This document shows positions 26,386 to 37,972 of a stretch of DNA of 64,000 nt, piece after piece (within the stretch, counting starts at the first letter, position 1; the number at the start of each line of letters is the position of its first letter). The notes beneath the pieces are model-generated. The model had not been told where the DNA came from and did not search any database. It worked only from the letters and a program-made list of their open reading frames with translations. The position numbers and the translations under genes were made by a program. Origin of the DNA: Curtobacterium sp. VKM Ac-2865 (GTDB lineage Bacteria; Actinomycetota; Actinomycetes; Actinomycetales; Microbacteriaceae); contig NZ_JADKRZ010000001.1 of assembly GCF_015350905.1 (NCBI RefSeq), positions 186,001 to 250,000 on the forward strand, written 5' to 3'.

Positions 26386-27033
26386 TCAGACGACGCTGGC
26401 GCCCGTGCGCGACGCGACGAACGCGCGGACGGCGTCCCGCAGGTCGGTGTCGTGCTCGACGAGCACGGCGTGGATGCCGACGCTCCTGGCGCCCGCGACG
26501 TTCTCGGGCATGTCGTCGGCGAAGAAGGTGTCCTCCGGGCGCGCACCGTGGTGGTCCAGGGCGTTGCGGAAGACCTCGGGTTCGGGCTTGCGGGCGCCGA
26601 AGTTGCTCGAGGTGTCCAGGTGCTCACCGAAGAGCGGCGGCAGGGACGGCGCCCACTCGTGGATCCACCGACCGGCGAGCGGACCGTTGTTCGTCAAGAG
26701 CGCGACACGCCCGTGCTCGCTGGCGATGCGGACGGCCTCGATGCGCTCCGGCAGCTCGGTCATCGCCGAACCGCGGACACGTGCCCACTCGGACTCCGGG
26801 ACCTCGCAGCCCATGGCGTCCTGGAACGCGGTCAGGTAGGCGTCCCCGTCGGGGAAGTGGCCCGCTTCTGCGCGCTGCTCGTGGCCGGACACCCACCAGC
26901 GGCGCCGGAGCTCCACCAGGTCGTGGCCGGTGAGCTCGGTGAGGCCCGCCATGCGGGTCTGCCAGTCGTAGCGGACCAGGACGTCGTCCATGTCGAAGAG
27001 GAACAGGAGGCGGGGCGCTGGGGTCTCGTTCAC
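26386..27033 (-). CDS. HAD-superfamily phosphatase
   Basis: 215 residues from a GTG. HAD motif I is LFLFDMDDVLVRYD (the Asp nucleophile and second Asp present; the usual Gly is Asp), motif II is ALLTNNGP, the Lys motif is GARKPEPEVF, and motif IV is TFFADDMPENVAGARS. The size and the alpha-helical cap between motifs I and II fit subfamily IA, such as phosphoglycolate phosphatase-like or haloacid dehalogenase-like enzymes. The substrate cannot be told. It is encoded opposite to its neighbours and is divergent from tsaC with a gap of about 38 bases. Confidence 0.88.
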   Translation of the reverse strand: MNETPAPRLLFLFDMDDVLVRYDWQTRMAGLTELTGHDLVELRRRWWVSGHEQRAEAGHFPDGDAYLTAFQDAMGCEVPESEWARVRGSAMTELPERIEAVRIASEHGRVALLTNNGPLAGRWIHEWAPSLPPLFGEHLDTSSNFGARKPEPEVFRNALDHHGARPEDTFFADDMPENVAGARSVGIHAVLVEHDTDLRDAVRAFVASRTGASVV

Positions 27034-27071
27034 GATGCCGCCTATTCTGTCGCACTATCATCGTGCGAGTC

Positions 27072-27746
27072 ATGGCATCCCGATACGACTGCACCGACCC
27101 CGACGGGCTCCTGACCGGGATGCGGCTCGCACGTGCCGCACTCGGACGGGGCGAACTCGTCGTGTTCCCCACCGACACCGTCTACGGCATCGCCGCGGAC
27201 GCCTTCGACGCGACCGCCGTGCAGCGGCTGCTCGACGCCAAGGGCCGCACGCGCCAGTCGCCGCCGCCCGTGCTCATCCCCGGGCCGGCGACGCTCGACG
27301 CGCTCGCACGCGAGGTCCCGCAGCAGGTCCGCGACCTGGTGGACGCGTTCTGGCCGGGCGGCCTCACCGTGATCCTCGGCGCGCAGCCGTCCCTCGACTG
27401 GGACCTCGGCGAGACCCGGGGGACCGTGGCGCTGCGGATGCCGGACTCGCGCATCGCACTCGAACTCCTGCAGGAGGTGGGCCCGCTCGCGGTCTCCTCC
27501 GCGAACTCCACCGGGGACCCGGCCGCGATGGACGTCGACGCGGCCGAGGCCATGCTCGGGGACAGCGTCGCGGTGTACCTCGACGGCGGTCCGCTCGCGG
27601 TGCACGACGGCTTCGCGGCGTCCACCGGGTCGACGATCGTCGACGCGACGGGGCTGGCCACCGGCGACGGCCTGCGCATCGTGCGGCACGGTGTCATCTC
27701 GGACGCCGAGATCGAACGGGTCGTCGGGGACGACCTCAGGACGTGA
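27072..27746 (+). CDS. tsaC: Threonylcarbamoyl-AMP synthase (Sua5/YrdC family)
   Basis: 224 residues from the ATG at 27072; a GTG three codons earlier is possible. The YrdC-fold signature starts GELVVFPTDTVYGIAADAF and continues with AKGRTRQSPPPVL, a variant of the KxRxxxxPL nucleotide-binding motif, then SSANSTGDPA. It makes threonylcarbamoyl-AMP from threonine, bicarbonate and ATP for t6A modification of tRNAs that read ANN codons. It lacks the extra C-terminal Sua5 domain. The stop overlaps the GTG start of the next gene. Confidence 0.93.
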   Translation: MASRYDCTDPDGLLTGMRLARAALGRGELVVFPTDTVYGIAADAFDATAVQRLLDAKGRTRQSPPPVLIPGPATLDALAREVPQQVRDLVDAFWPGGLTVILGAQPSLDWDLGETRGTVALRMPDSRIALELLQEVGPLAVSSANSTGDPAAMDVDAAEAMLGDSVAVYLDGGPLAVHDGFAASTGSTIVDATGLATGDGLRIVRHGVISDAEIERVVGDDLRT

Positions 27747-28996
27747 AGTACTACCTGCTCGCGGGGGCGATCTCCGCCGTCGTGAGCTTCGTCGTCAGCT
27801 TCCTGCTCTGGAAGCTCGGCGTGAAGTACAAGTGGTACCCCCAGGTCCGCGAACGCGACGTCCACCGCACGCCGGTGCCACGGCTGGGCGGCATCGCGAT
27901 GTTCCTCGGGGTCGTCGTCTCGCTGCTCTGCGCGTGGTTCGTGTTCCCCGAGATCCAGGGCATCGACTTCTTCCGACTCGTCTTCGCGGAACCGCAGCGC
28001 GTGCTCGCCGTGCTGGCGGGGGCCACCATCATCGTCGTGCTCGGTGTCGCGGACGACATCTGGGACCTCGACTGGATGACGAAGCTCGCGGGGCAGATCA
28101 TCGCCGCGGGGATCCTGGCGTGGCAGGGCGTGGCGATCGTGTCGCTGCCGATCGGCAACACGCTCGGTGTCGGGTCGTCGTACATGAGCCTGATCTTCAC
28201 CGTGCTGGCCGTCGTGCTGGTGATGAACGCGGTGAACTTCATCGACGGGCTGGACGGCCTGGTCGCCGGTGTCGCGATCATCGCCGGCGGGGTGTTCTTC
28301 CTCTACACGTTCTTCATCAACCGCGTGGTCGTGCAGACCGAGTTCTTCTTCAACCTGCCGTCACTGCTCACCGCCGTGCTGGTGGGGGCCTGCTGCGGGT
28401 TCCTCGTCCTGAACTGGCACCCCGCGAAGCTCTTCATGGGGGATGCCGGCGCGCTGCTCGTCGGGTTCCTGATGGCCACGAGCGCGGTGTCCATCACGGG
28501 CAACATCGACCCGGCCGCCGTCCGCACGCGCACCGACCTGCTGCCGGCGTTCATCCCGATCCTGCTGCCGTTCGCGATCCTCATCGTGCCGATGCTCGAC
28601 TTCGGCCTCGCGGTGTCCCGACGGCTCAGCGCGGGCAAGTCCCCGTTCTCCGCCGACCGCAAGCACCTGCACCACCGCCTGCTCGACATGGGCCACTCGC
28701 ACTTCCACGCCGTGCTGATCTTCTACGCGTGGACGGCCACCGTCGCTGTCGGCTGTCTGCTGTTCCTGTTCGTCGACTGGTGGTGGGTCGTCGTCTTCGT
28801 GTCGGTCGGGTTCACCATCTGCGCCATCGCGACGTTCGCGCCGCTCGGACGGAAACGCACGGAGATCGCCGCGCAGACCGCCGCAGGAGCCGCACGGGTC
28901 GCCGGCACCGTCGTCGACCCCAGCCTCGACCCGCTGGACCGTGCCGCCGCCGTCCGCGACCGACCGACCCCTTCCCCCTCTGGAGACCCCTCGTGA
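27743..28996 (+). CDS. Undecaprenyl-phosphate sugar-1-phosphate transferase (WecA/TagO/MraY family)
   Basis: 417 residues from the GTG overlapping the tsaC stop. About eleven membrane helices carry the family motifs: VLGVADDIWDLDW (Asp-Asp pair), VNFIDGLDGL, and the cytoplasmic loop SADRKHLHHRLLDMGHSH. The preceding RxxHxxPVPRLGG loop is present as RERDVHRTPVPRLGG. It should transfer a sugar-1-phosphate, most likely GlcNAc, to undecaprenyl or decaprenyl phosphate to start cell-wall linker or glycan synthesis, like mycobacterial Rv1302. Its position just before the atp operon is conserved in actinobacteria. A GTGA overlap joins it to the atpI-like gene. Confidence 0.92.
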   Translation: MKYYLLAGAISAVVSFVVSFLLWKLGVKYKWYPQVRERDVHRTPVPRLGGIAMFLGVVVSLLCAWFVFPEIQGIDFFRLVFAEPQRVLAVLAGATIIVVLGVADDIWDLDWMTKLAGQIIAAGILAWQGVAIVSLPIGNTLGVGSSYMSLIFTVLAVVLVMNAVNFIDGLDGLVAGVAIIAGGVFFLYTFFINRVVVQTEFFFNLPSLLTAVLVGACCGFLVLNWHPAKLFMGDAGALLVGFLMATSAVSITGNIDPAAVRTRTDLLPAFIPILLPFAILIVPMLDFGLAVSRRLSAGKSPFSADRKHLHHRLLDMGHSHFHAVLIFYAWTATVAVGCLLFLFVDWWWVVVFVSVGFTICAIATFAPLGRKRTEIAAQTAAGAARVAGTVVDPSLDPLDRAAAVRDRPTPSPSGDPS

Positions 28997-29490
28997 CCAC
29001 GCCGAACGGCCTCGACCACATCACCCCGCTCTTCCGGCGGATCCTCGTGCAGGGAGCGCTGCTGGCCGGCGCCCTGGCCGTCGTCGGGGGACTGGTCGGG
29101 TTCCTCCTCGCCGGGGGACCGGGACTCGCCGGTGGGCTCATCGGCGCCGTGATGAGCGTCGTGTTCTGCGGGCTCACGGCCGTCAGCGTCCTGCTGGCGA
29201 TCCGCTTCTCCGGCGGCCAGATGATCTCCGGCGCGTTCTTCGGCACGATCATGGGGATGTTCCTCGTGAAGTTCGTGCTCTTCATCGTCGTGCTCGTCCT
29301 GCTCAAGGACCGCGACTGGGTCGACACGCCCGTGCTCGCCGTGGCCATCATCGTCGGCGTGATCGGCTCCCTGGTGATCGACGTCACCGTCATCGCCAAG
29401 GGCCGTGTGCCGATCGACGTGCCGCTGCCGGGGGACGGGTCGTCCTCGTTCGCCTCCGCGGAGCCTGGGAGCGCGGAGCCGCGCGCCTGA
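28993..29490 (+). CDS. atpI: AtpI-like membrane protein
   Basis: 165 residues from the GTG overlapping the previous stop. Four predicted membrane helices (LVQGALLAGALAVVGGLVGF; GLIGAVMSVVFCGLTAVSVL; MGMFLVKFVLFIVVLVLL; VLAVAIIVGVIGSLVIDVTV) and its location in front of atpB fit ATP synthase protein I, which assists assembly of the c-ring. Sequence similarity within this family is low, so the name rests mainly on topology and context. Confidence 0.7.
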   Translation: MTTPNGLDHITPLFRRILVQGALLAGALAVVGGLVGFLLAGGPGLAGGLIGAVMSVVFCGLTAVSVLLAIRFSGGQMISGAFFGTIMGMFLVKFVLFIVVLVLLKDRDWVDTPVLAVAIIVGVIGSLVIDVTVIAKGRVPIDVPLPGDGSSSFASAEPGSAEPRA

Positions 29491-29595
29491 GAGCCCGGGA
29501 AGGCTCGCGCACCTGATAGGGTTTGACGAGTCCGCGTCCGGAGCACTGCTCGGGCGGGACGAGCCTCCACACAGTCCACCATCGCGTGCCATGAC

Positions 29596-30760
<1,165 letters not shown>

Positions 30761-30768
30761 GGCTCTCG

Positions 30769-31350
30769 ATGAACACTGCACTCATCATCGCGGCGGAGGA
30801 AACGCACAATCCGCTGGTCCCCCCGGTGTACGACATCGTGTGGTCGCTGGTTGCCTTCGTCATCATCTTCCTGGTGTTCTGGCGTGTCGTCACGCCGCGC
30901 ATCACGAAGATGCTCGATGAGCGCACCGAGGCCATCGAGGGCGGCATCAAGAAGGCGGAGGCTGCCCAGCAGCAGGCCGCCGCAGCACTCGACGAGTACA
31001 ACAAGCAGCTCGCCGACGCACGTGCCGAGGCCTCGCGGATCCGCGAGCAGGCCCGTGCCGACGCGACCGCCATCGGCAACGAGGTGCGCGAGCAGGCTTC
31101 GGCCGACGCAGCGCGCATCACGAGCAACGCCCAGGCGCAGATCGAGGCCGAGCGCCAGAGTGCGCTCCAGTCGCTCCGCACCGAGGTCGGCTCGCTGGCC
31201 CTCGACCTCGCGTCGGGTGTCATCGGCGAGTCCCTCAAGGACGACGCCAAGGCCACCGCGGTCGTCGACCGCTTCCTCGCCGACCTCGAGTCGTCGAAGA
31301 ACGTCGAGGCGTCGCAGGTCGAGGCCTCCCAGGTCGAGACGGAGCGCTGA
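30769..31350 (+). CDS. atpF: ATP synthase Fo subunit b
   Basis: 193 residues. One N-terminal membrane helix (IVWSLVAFVIIFLVFWRVV) is followed by a long charged Ala-rich helix that dimerises to form the peripheral stalk (KKAEAAQQQAAAALDEYNKQ). The tail contains a short repeat, VEASQVEASQVE. Unlike mycobacteria, b and delta are separate genes here. Confidence 0.97.
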   Translation: MNTALIIAAEETHNPLVPPVYDIVWSLVAFVIIFLVFWRVVTPRITKMLDERTEAIEGGIKKAEAAQQQAAAALDEYNKQLADARAEASRIREQARADATAIGNEVREQASADAARITSNAQAQIEAERQSALQSLRTEVGSLALDLASGVIGESLKDDAKATAVVDRFLADLESSKNVEASQVEASQVETER

Positions 31351-31352
31351 GC

Positions 31353-32147
31353 ATGCGGAGCGCCACCCGATCAGCCATGTCGTCCACGCAGGCGGTGCTC
31401 GCCGACCTCGGTCAGAGCGCCGATCTGGCGACGGGCGCTGAGGTCCTCGCCGCAGGGCGAGTGGTCGCCGGTGCGTCGCAGCTCCTCACGTTGCTGGCCG
31501 ACCCGACGGCCGACGTCATCGGCAAGAAGTCGGTCGTCGACCGGGTCTTCGCCGGACAGTCCGACGCCACGCGCGCCGTGCTGACGGCGGTGGCCGGATC
31601 GCGCTGGTCCTCGCAGCAGGACCTGCTCGCCGGCATCGAGGACGCGGGCATCCGCGCCGTCGCCGCCACCGCTGACCCGGGTACCTCGATCGAGGCCGAG
31701 CTGTTCGCGTTCGAGACCGCCGTCCGTTCGGACGCCGGCCTCGAGCTGGCACTCGGCACGAAGCTCGGCAGCCCGGAGCAGAAGGCCGCCCTCGTCGAGC
31801 GGCTCATCGGCAGCAAGTCGTCGCCGCAGACGATGACGATCCTCTCGGCCCTGGTCCAGCAGCCGCGCGGCCGCCGGATCGGTGAGCTCGTCCGCGATGC
31901 CTCGCGCATCGTGGCCGACCAGGCCGACAAGGTCGTGGCGACGGTCATCACCGCCGTCCCGCTCTCCGACGGCCAGGCGGCCCGTGTCGCCCGCGGTCTC
32001 TCGGAGCGCTACGGCAGGGACATCATCGTCAACCACGTCGTCGACCCCCAGGTCGTCGGCGGGGTCCGGGTGCAGGTCGGCGGCGACGTCATCGACGGCA
32101 CCGTGTCCACGCGCCTCGCCGACCTCCGGCTCCAGCTCGCCGGCTGA
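31353..32147 (+). CDS. atpH: ATP synthase F1 subunit delta
   Basis: 264 residues from the ATG two bases after the atpF stop; an internal ATG at codon 9 is possible. An N-terminal helical domain that caps the F1 head and the C-terminal signature [29 protein letters not shown] are seen (the last as [19 protein letters not shown]). It is longer than the roughly 177-residue E. coli protein, as usual in actinobacteria. It links the peripheral stalk to F1. Confidence 0.96.
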   Translation: MRSATRSAMSSTQAVLADLGQSADLATGAEVLAAGRVVAGASQLLTLLADPTADVIGKKSVVDRVFAGQSDATRAVLTAVAGSRWSSQQDLLAGIEDAGIRAVAATADPGTSIEAELFAFETAVRSDAGLELALGTKLGSPEQKAALVERLIGSKSSPQTMTILSALVQQPRGRRIGELVRDASRIVADQADKVVATVITAVPLSDGQAARVARGLSERYGRDIIVNHVVDPQVVGGVRVQVGGDVIDGTVSTRLADLRLQLAG

Positions 32148-32253
32148 GCGTACGGTCGAACCCGTCACCCAAGTCCACAACGGGAACTGTCCCCACCGGG
32201 CAGCATCACCCTCTCGGAGCCGCAGGGCCCCGGAAACCAACAAGGAAAATCCC

Positions 32254-33882
32254 ATGGCAGACATCACCATCAGCCCCGATGAGATCCGTGATGCCCTGAA
32301 GGACTTCGTCTCGAACTACGAGCCGACGAAGGCCTCCACGGCCGAGATCGGGCACGTCACCGACGCCGGTGACGGCATCGCCCACGTCGAGGGTCTCCCC
32401 GGCGTCATGGCCAACGAGCTCATCCGCTTCGCGGACGGCACGCTCGGCCTCGCCCAGAACCTCGACGAGGACTCGATCGGCGCCATCGTGCTCGGCGAGT
32501 TCTCCGGTGTCGAAGAGGGCCAGGAAGTCACCCGTACCGGCGAGGTCCTCTCGGCCCCCGTCGGCGACGCCTTCCTCGGCCGTGTCGTCGACCCGCTCGG
32601 CGCCCCGATCGACGGCCTCGGCGAGATCGCAGCCGAGGGACGTCGTGCCCTCGAGCTGCAGGCCCCCGGTGTCATGAGCCGCAAGTCGGTCCACGAGCCG
32701 CTGCAGACCGGCATCAAGGCCATCGACGCGATGATCCCCGTCGGCCGTGGTCAGCGTCAGCTGATCATCGGCGACCGCCAGACCGGCAAGACGGCGATCG
32801 CGATCGACACGATCATCAACCAGAAGGCCAACTGGGACTCGGGCGACGAGAACAAGCAGGTGCGCTGCATCTACGTCGCCATCGGTCAGAAGGGCTCCAC
32901 GATCGCCTCCGTCAAGGGTGCGCTCGAGGACGCCGGCGCGATGGAGTACACCACCATCGTCGCCGCTCCGGCCTCCGACCCGGCCGGCTTCAAGTACCTC
33001 GCCCCGTACACCGGTTCGGCCATCGGCCAGCACTGGATGTACCAGGGCAAGCACGTCCTCATCGTGTTCGACGACCTGTCGAAGCAGGCCGAGGCGTACC
33101 GCGCCGTGTCGCTGCTGCTGCGTCGTCCGCCGGGGCGCGAGGCCTACCCGGGTGACGTCTTCTACCTGCACTCCCGTCTGCTGGAGCGTTGTGCGAAGCT
33201 GAACGACGAGCTGGGCGCCGGCTCGATGACGGGTCTCCCGATCATCGAGACCAAGGCGAACGACGTCTCGGCGTACATCCCGACCAACGTCATCTCCATC
33301 ACCGACGGCCAGATCTTCCTGCAGTCGGACCTCTTCAACGCAAACCAGCGTCCGGCCGTCGACGTGGGCATCTCGGTGTCCCGCGTCGGTGGTGACGCCC
33401 AGGTGAAGTCGATCAAGAAGGTCTCCGGCACGCTGAAGCTCGAGCTGGCGCAGTACCGCTCGCTCGAGGCCTTCGCGATGTTCGCGTCCGACCTCGACCA
33501 GACGTCGCGCCGTCAGCTCGACCGCGGTGCCCGTCTGACCGAGCTGCTCAAGCAGCCGCAGTACTCGCCGTACCCGGTGGAGGAGCAGGTCGTCTCGATC
33601 TGGGCCGGTACCAACGGCAAGCTCGACACCGTCCCGGTCAAGGACGTGCTGCGCTTCGAGTCCGAACTGCTCGACCACCTGCGTCGCAACTCCGACGTGC
33701 TCACGACCCTGCGCGAGACGAACCAGCTCAGCGACGACACCGTCGCCGAGATGGGCAAGCAGATCGACGAGTTCACGAAGAGCTTCCAGACCAGCGACGG
33801 CAAGACGCTCGGCTCGGAGCAGTTCGAGTCGGCTGACGCCGAGGACGTCGACCAGGAGCAGATCGTCAAGGGTCGTCGCTAG
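32254..33882 (+). CDS. atpA: ATP synthase F1 subunit alpha
   Basis: 542 residues from the ATG at 32254 with AAGGAAAA upstream. The Walker A of the non-catalytic nucleotide site is [11 protein letters not shown] (about residue 171), the family signature [14 protein letters not shown] is present, and Walker B is [12 protein letters not shown]. It forms the hexameric head with beta. Confidence 0.99.
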   Translation: MADITISPDEIRDALKDFVSNYEPTKASTAEIGHVTDAGDGIAHVEGLPGVMANELIRFADGTLGLAQNLDEDSIGAIVLGEFSGVEEGQEVTRTGEVLSAPVGDAFLGRVVDPLGAPIDGLGEIAAEGRRALELQAPGVMSRKSVHEPLQTGIKAIDAMIPVGRGQRQLIIGDRQTGKTAIAIDTIINQKANWDSGDENKQVRCIYVAIGQKGSTIASVKGALEDAGAMEYTTIVAAPASDPAGFKYLAPYTGSAIGQHWMYQGKHVLIVFDDLSKQAEAYRAVSLLLRRPPGREAYPGDVFYLHSRLLERCAKLNDELGAGSMTGLPIIETKANDVSAYIPTNVISITDGQIFLQSDLFNANQRPAVDVGISVSRVGGDAQVKSIKKVSGTLKLELAQYRSLEAFAMFASDLDQTSRRQLDRGARLTELLKQPQYSPYPVEEQVVSIWAGTNGKLDTVPVKDVLRFESELLDHLRRNSDVLTTLRETNQLSDDTVAEMGKQIDEFTKSFQTSDGKTLGSEQFESADAEDVDQEQIVKGRR

Positions 33883-36283
<2,401 letters not shown>

Positions 36284-36284
36284 C

Positions 36285-36548
36285 ATGGCGGGTCTCACCG
36301 TGAGCGTCGTCTCGGCCGACCGCGAGGTCTGGTCGGGCGACACCTCCATGGTCGTCGCACGCACGACCGAGGGCCAGATCGGCATCCTCGCGGGGCACGA
36401 GCCGATGCTCGCGATCCTCGCGCAGGGCCAGGTCCGCATCACGCGTGCCGACGGCTCCACCGTCGCGGTCGACGCCGAGGACGGCTTCCTCTCCGTCGAG
36501 CACGACACGGTCACGATCGTGGCGCGGCAGGCCGCGCTGGCGTCCTGA
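36285..36548 (+). CDS. atpC: ATP synthase F1 subunit epsilon (short form)
   Basis: 87 residues, the last subunit gene of the operon. The N-terminal beta-sandwich is complete (LTVSVVSADREVWSG, then GQIGILAGHEPMLAIL), but the protein ends where the C-terminal helical hairpin would begin; E. coli epsilon has about 139 residues. Short epsilon subunits are common in related actinobacteria. The ribosome site AAGGAG lies within the end of atpD. Its stop overlaps the frame of the next gene. Confidence 0.95.
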   Translation: MAGLTVSVVSADREVWSGDTSMVVARTTEGQIGILAGHEPMLAILAQGQVRITRADGSTVAVDAEDGFLSVEHDTVTIVARQAALAS

Positions 36549-36553
36549 CCGGA

Positions 36554-37315
36554 CTGACCGTCCTCCTCCCGCCGTCCGAGACGAAGCGGGAGGGCGGGGA
36601 CACGGGCTCCACCCTCGACCTGGGTGGGCTCTCGTTCCCGGAACTGCACGATGAACGGGCCGCGGTGATCACCGCGGCCCGTTCCGTCAGTTCCGAGGAG
36701 TCCTCCGCGCGGACGGCCCTCAAGCTCGGCCCGAAGTCGATCGCGGAACGCTTCCGCAACCTCGCGCTGACCACGTCGCCGACGCTCCCCGCGATCGAGC
36801 GGTACACGGGTGTCCTCTACGACCCGCTCGACGTCCCGGCCGCATCCGCCGAGGTCCGTGCCTGGTGGTCGCGACACGTCGTGGTGCAGTCGGCGATGTT
36901 CGGTCCGATCGGCGCCGGCGACCTGATCCCGGCGTACCGGTTGTCGCACGACTCGCGACTGCCACCGCTGCGACTGGCGTCGCACTGGCCAGGTCCGTCC
37001 AGGTCCGCCCTCCGGGGCCGCCCCGACGGACTGGTGCTCGACCTCCGCTCCGAGGGCTACCGCGCGCTCGGCCCCGTGGACGGCGCCGTCACGCTCCGCG
37101 TGGTCAGCGTTGACGGTTCCGGTCGACGGAAGGCCCTGAACCACTGGAACAAGACCACGAAGGGCCGGCTGGTGTCGCTGCTGGCGCGGACCGACGCCAC
37201 CGTGGGGTCGATGGATGACCTGGCCGACTGGGCAGCACAGGTCGGTGTGGTGGTGGAACGCGTCGACGGCGGGTGGGACCTCGTCGCGGAGAGCCTGCAA
37301 CCGGCTCCGGTCTGA
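36554..37315 (+). CDS. yaaA: YaaA-family peroxide-stress protein
   Basis: 253 residues if translation begins at the CTG at 36554; no ATG, GTG or TTG exists in this frame before a GTG at 36665, which would remove the conserved N-terminal strand LLPPSETKREGGD. Other family features: a TLPAIERYTGVLYDPLD region, the VQSAMFGPIGAGDLIPAYRLSHD signature, and the conserved end NHWNKTTKGRLVSLLA. In E. coli YaaA lowers free iron during peroxide stress. It follows atpC without a gap and may be read by coupled translation. A perfect 32-base palindrome (36653-36684) lies within its 5' part. Confidence 0.85.
   Translation: MTVLLPPSETKREGGDTGSTLDLGGLSFPELHDERAAVITAARSVSSEESSARTALKLGPKSIAERFRNLALTTSPTLPAIERYTGVLYDPLDVPAASAEVRAWWSRHVVVQSAMFGPIGAGDLIPAYRLSHDSRLPPLRLASHWPGPSRSALRGRPDGLVLDLRSEGYRALGPVDGAVTLRVVSVDGSGRRKALNHWNKTTKGRLVSLLARTDATVGSMDDLADWAAQVGVVVERVDGGWDLVAESLQPAPV
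36653..36684. repeat. Perfect 32-base palindrome at the end of the atp operon
   Basis: Left arm GAACGGGCCGCGGTGA (36653-36668) is directly followed by its exact reverse complement TCACCGCGGCCCGTTC (36669-36684). It lies 105 bases after the atpC stop, inside the early yaaA frame where it encodes ERAAVITAAR. It could act as an attenuator or terminator, or as a binding site for a dimeric protein. Confidence 0.8.
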
Positions 37316-37323
37316 GCGGACGA

Positions 37324-37337
37324 TCCCTGCACAGGGA
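37324..37337. terminator. Small hairpin after yaaA
   Basis: TCCCTG-CA-CAGGGA, nine bases after the yaaA stop. It is weak by itself and has no U-run. Imperfect CCGGCCTGGAGGCCCGG symmetry follows at 37376-37392. Together they may mark the end of the transcript before the signalling cluster. Confidence 0.35.
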
Positions 37338-37411
37338 CCGGATCGGCTCGGTTCTCCACGGGGTCACGACCAACCCCGGCCTGGAGGCCCGGATCGCGTC
37401 ACGATGGCCCC

Positions 37412-37966
37412 ATGAACGTCATCGCCCTCCGAAGTCCCGAGTCCCTGATCGCTGGCCGGTCCCGTGAGATCGCTGCCGCAGTCACCCTGCCGGTCGCCGC
37501 CGCGGCGCTGGTCTCGCCCGACACGTCGCCGCTCGACCGGCGCGGCAGCGCAGCCGTGTCGACCGCGTGCGTCGCCCTGGCCACGCGGATGGCCCTGATC
37601 CGGCACATCGCCGCCCCGGCCGACCGGGCTCCGACGGTCGTCCGCCCCTTCGACCCCTTCCACGACCCGACGCCACTCGCGCTGCAGGGGACCGGCCCGG
37701 TGCCGGACCGTGTCCGGCTCCGGACCGCGGGGGACCGGTGCGTCGGGCTCTGGCAGGACTGGCGACGGCGCGGGTGCCCCGACGACGAGCGGCTCGGCGT
37801 CGCCGGCGCGCTCGCACTGGGAGCGTGGTGCTCCTGGGCGCTCGGGTCTCCCGAGCGTGCCAGGACCCGAGCGCGCCACGCGCTCGACGCCGTCCCCGAC
37901 GACGCCCTCGCCGGACTCGTGCTGCGGTCCGTCCGAGCCCGCACTGGTCCGGCGTGGTGGGGGTGA
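37412..37966 (+). CDS. Uncharacterised protein opening the signalling cluster
   Basis: 184 residues from an ATG. No signal peptide is evident; one Ala-rich stretch (EIAAAVTLPVAAAALV) is only moderately hydrophobic. The C-terminal third (LGVAGALALGAWCSWALGSP, then ARHALDAVPDDALAGLV) has the pattern of paired helices in TPR-like or DUF4192-like proteins, but similarity is too weak to name it. It ends 6 bases before the FHA gene and is therefore likely co-transcribed with it. Function unknown. Confidence 0.65.
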   Translation: MNVIALRSPESLIAGRSREIAAAVTLPVAAAALVSPDTSPLDRRGSAAVSTACVALATRMALIRHIAAPADRAPTVVRPFDPFHDPTPLALQGTGPVPDRVRLRTAGDRCVGLWQDWRRRGCPDDERLGVAGALALGAWCSWALGSPERARTRARHALDAVPDDALAGLVLRSVRARTGPAWWG

Positions 37967-37972
37967 TGCCGG

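Noticed and set aside
26990..27742. Extension of the WecA-type transferase to a much earlier ATG inside the HAD gene
   Set aside because: The upstream frame overlaps both the HAD gene and tsaC and encodes Arg-rich sequence. The GTG overlapping the tsaC stop gives the expected first membrane helix.
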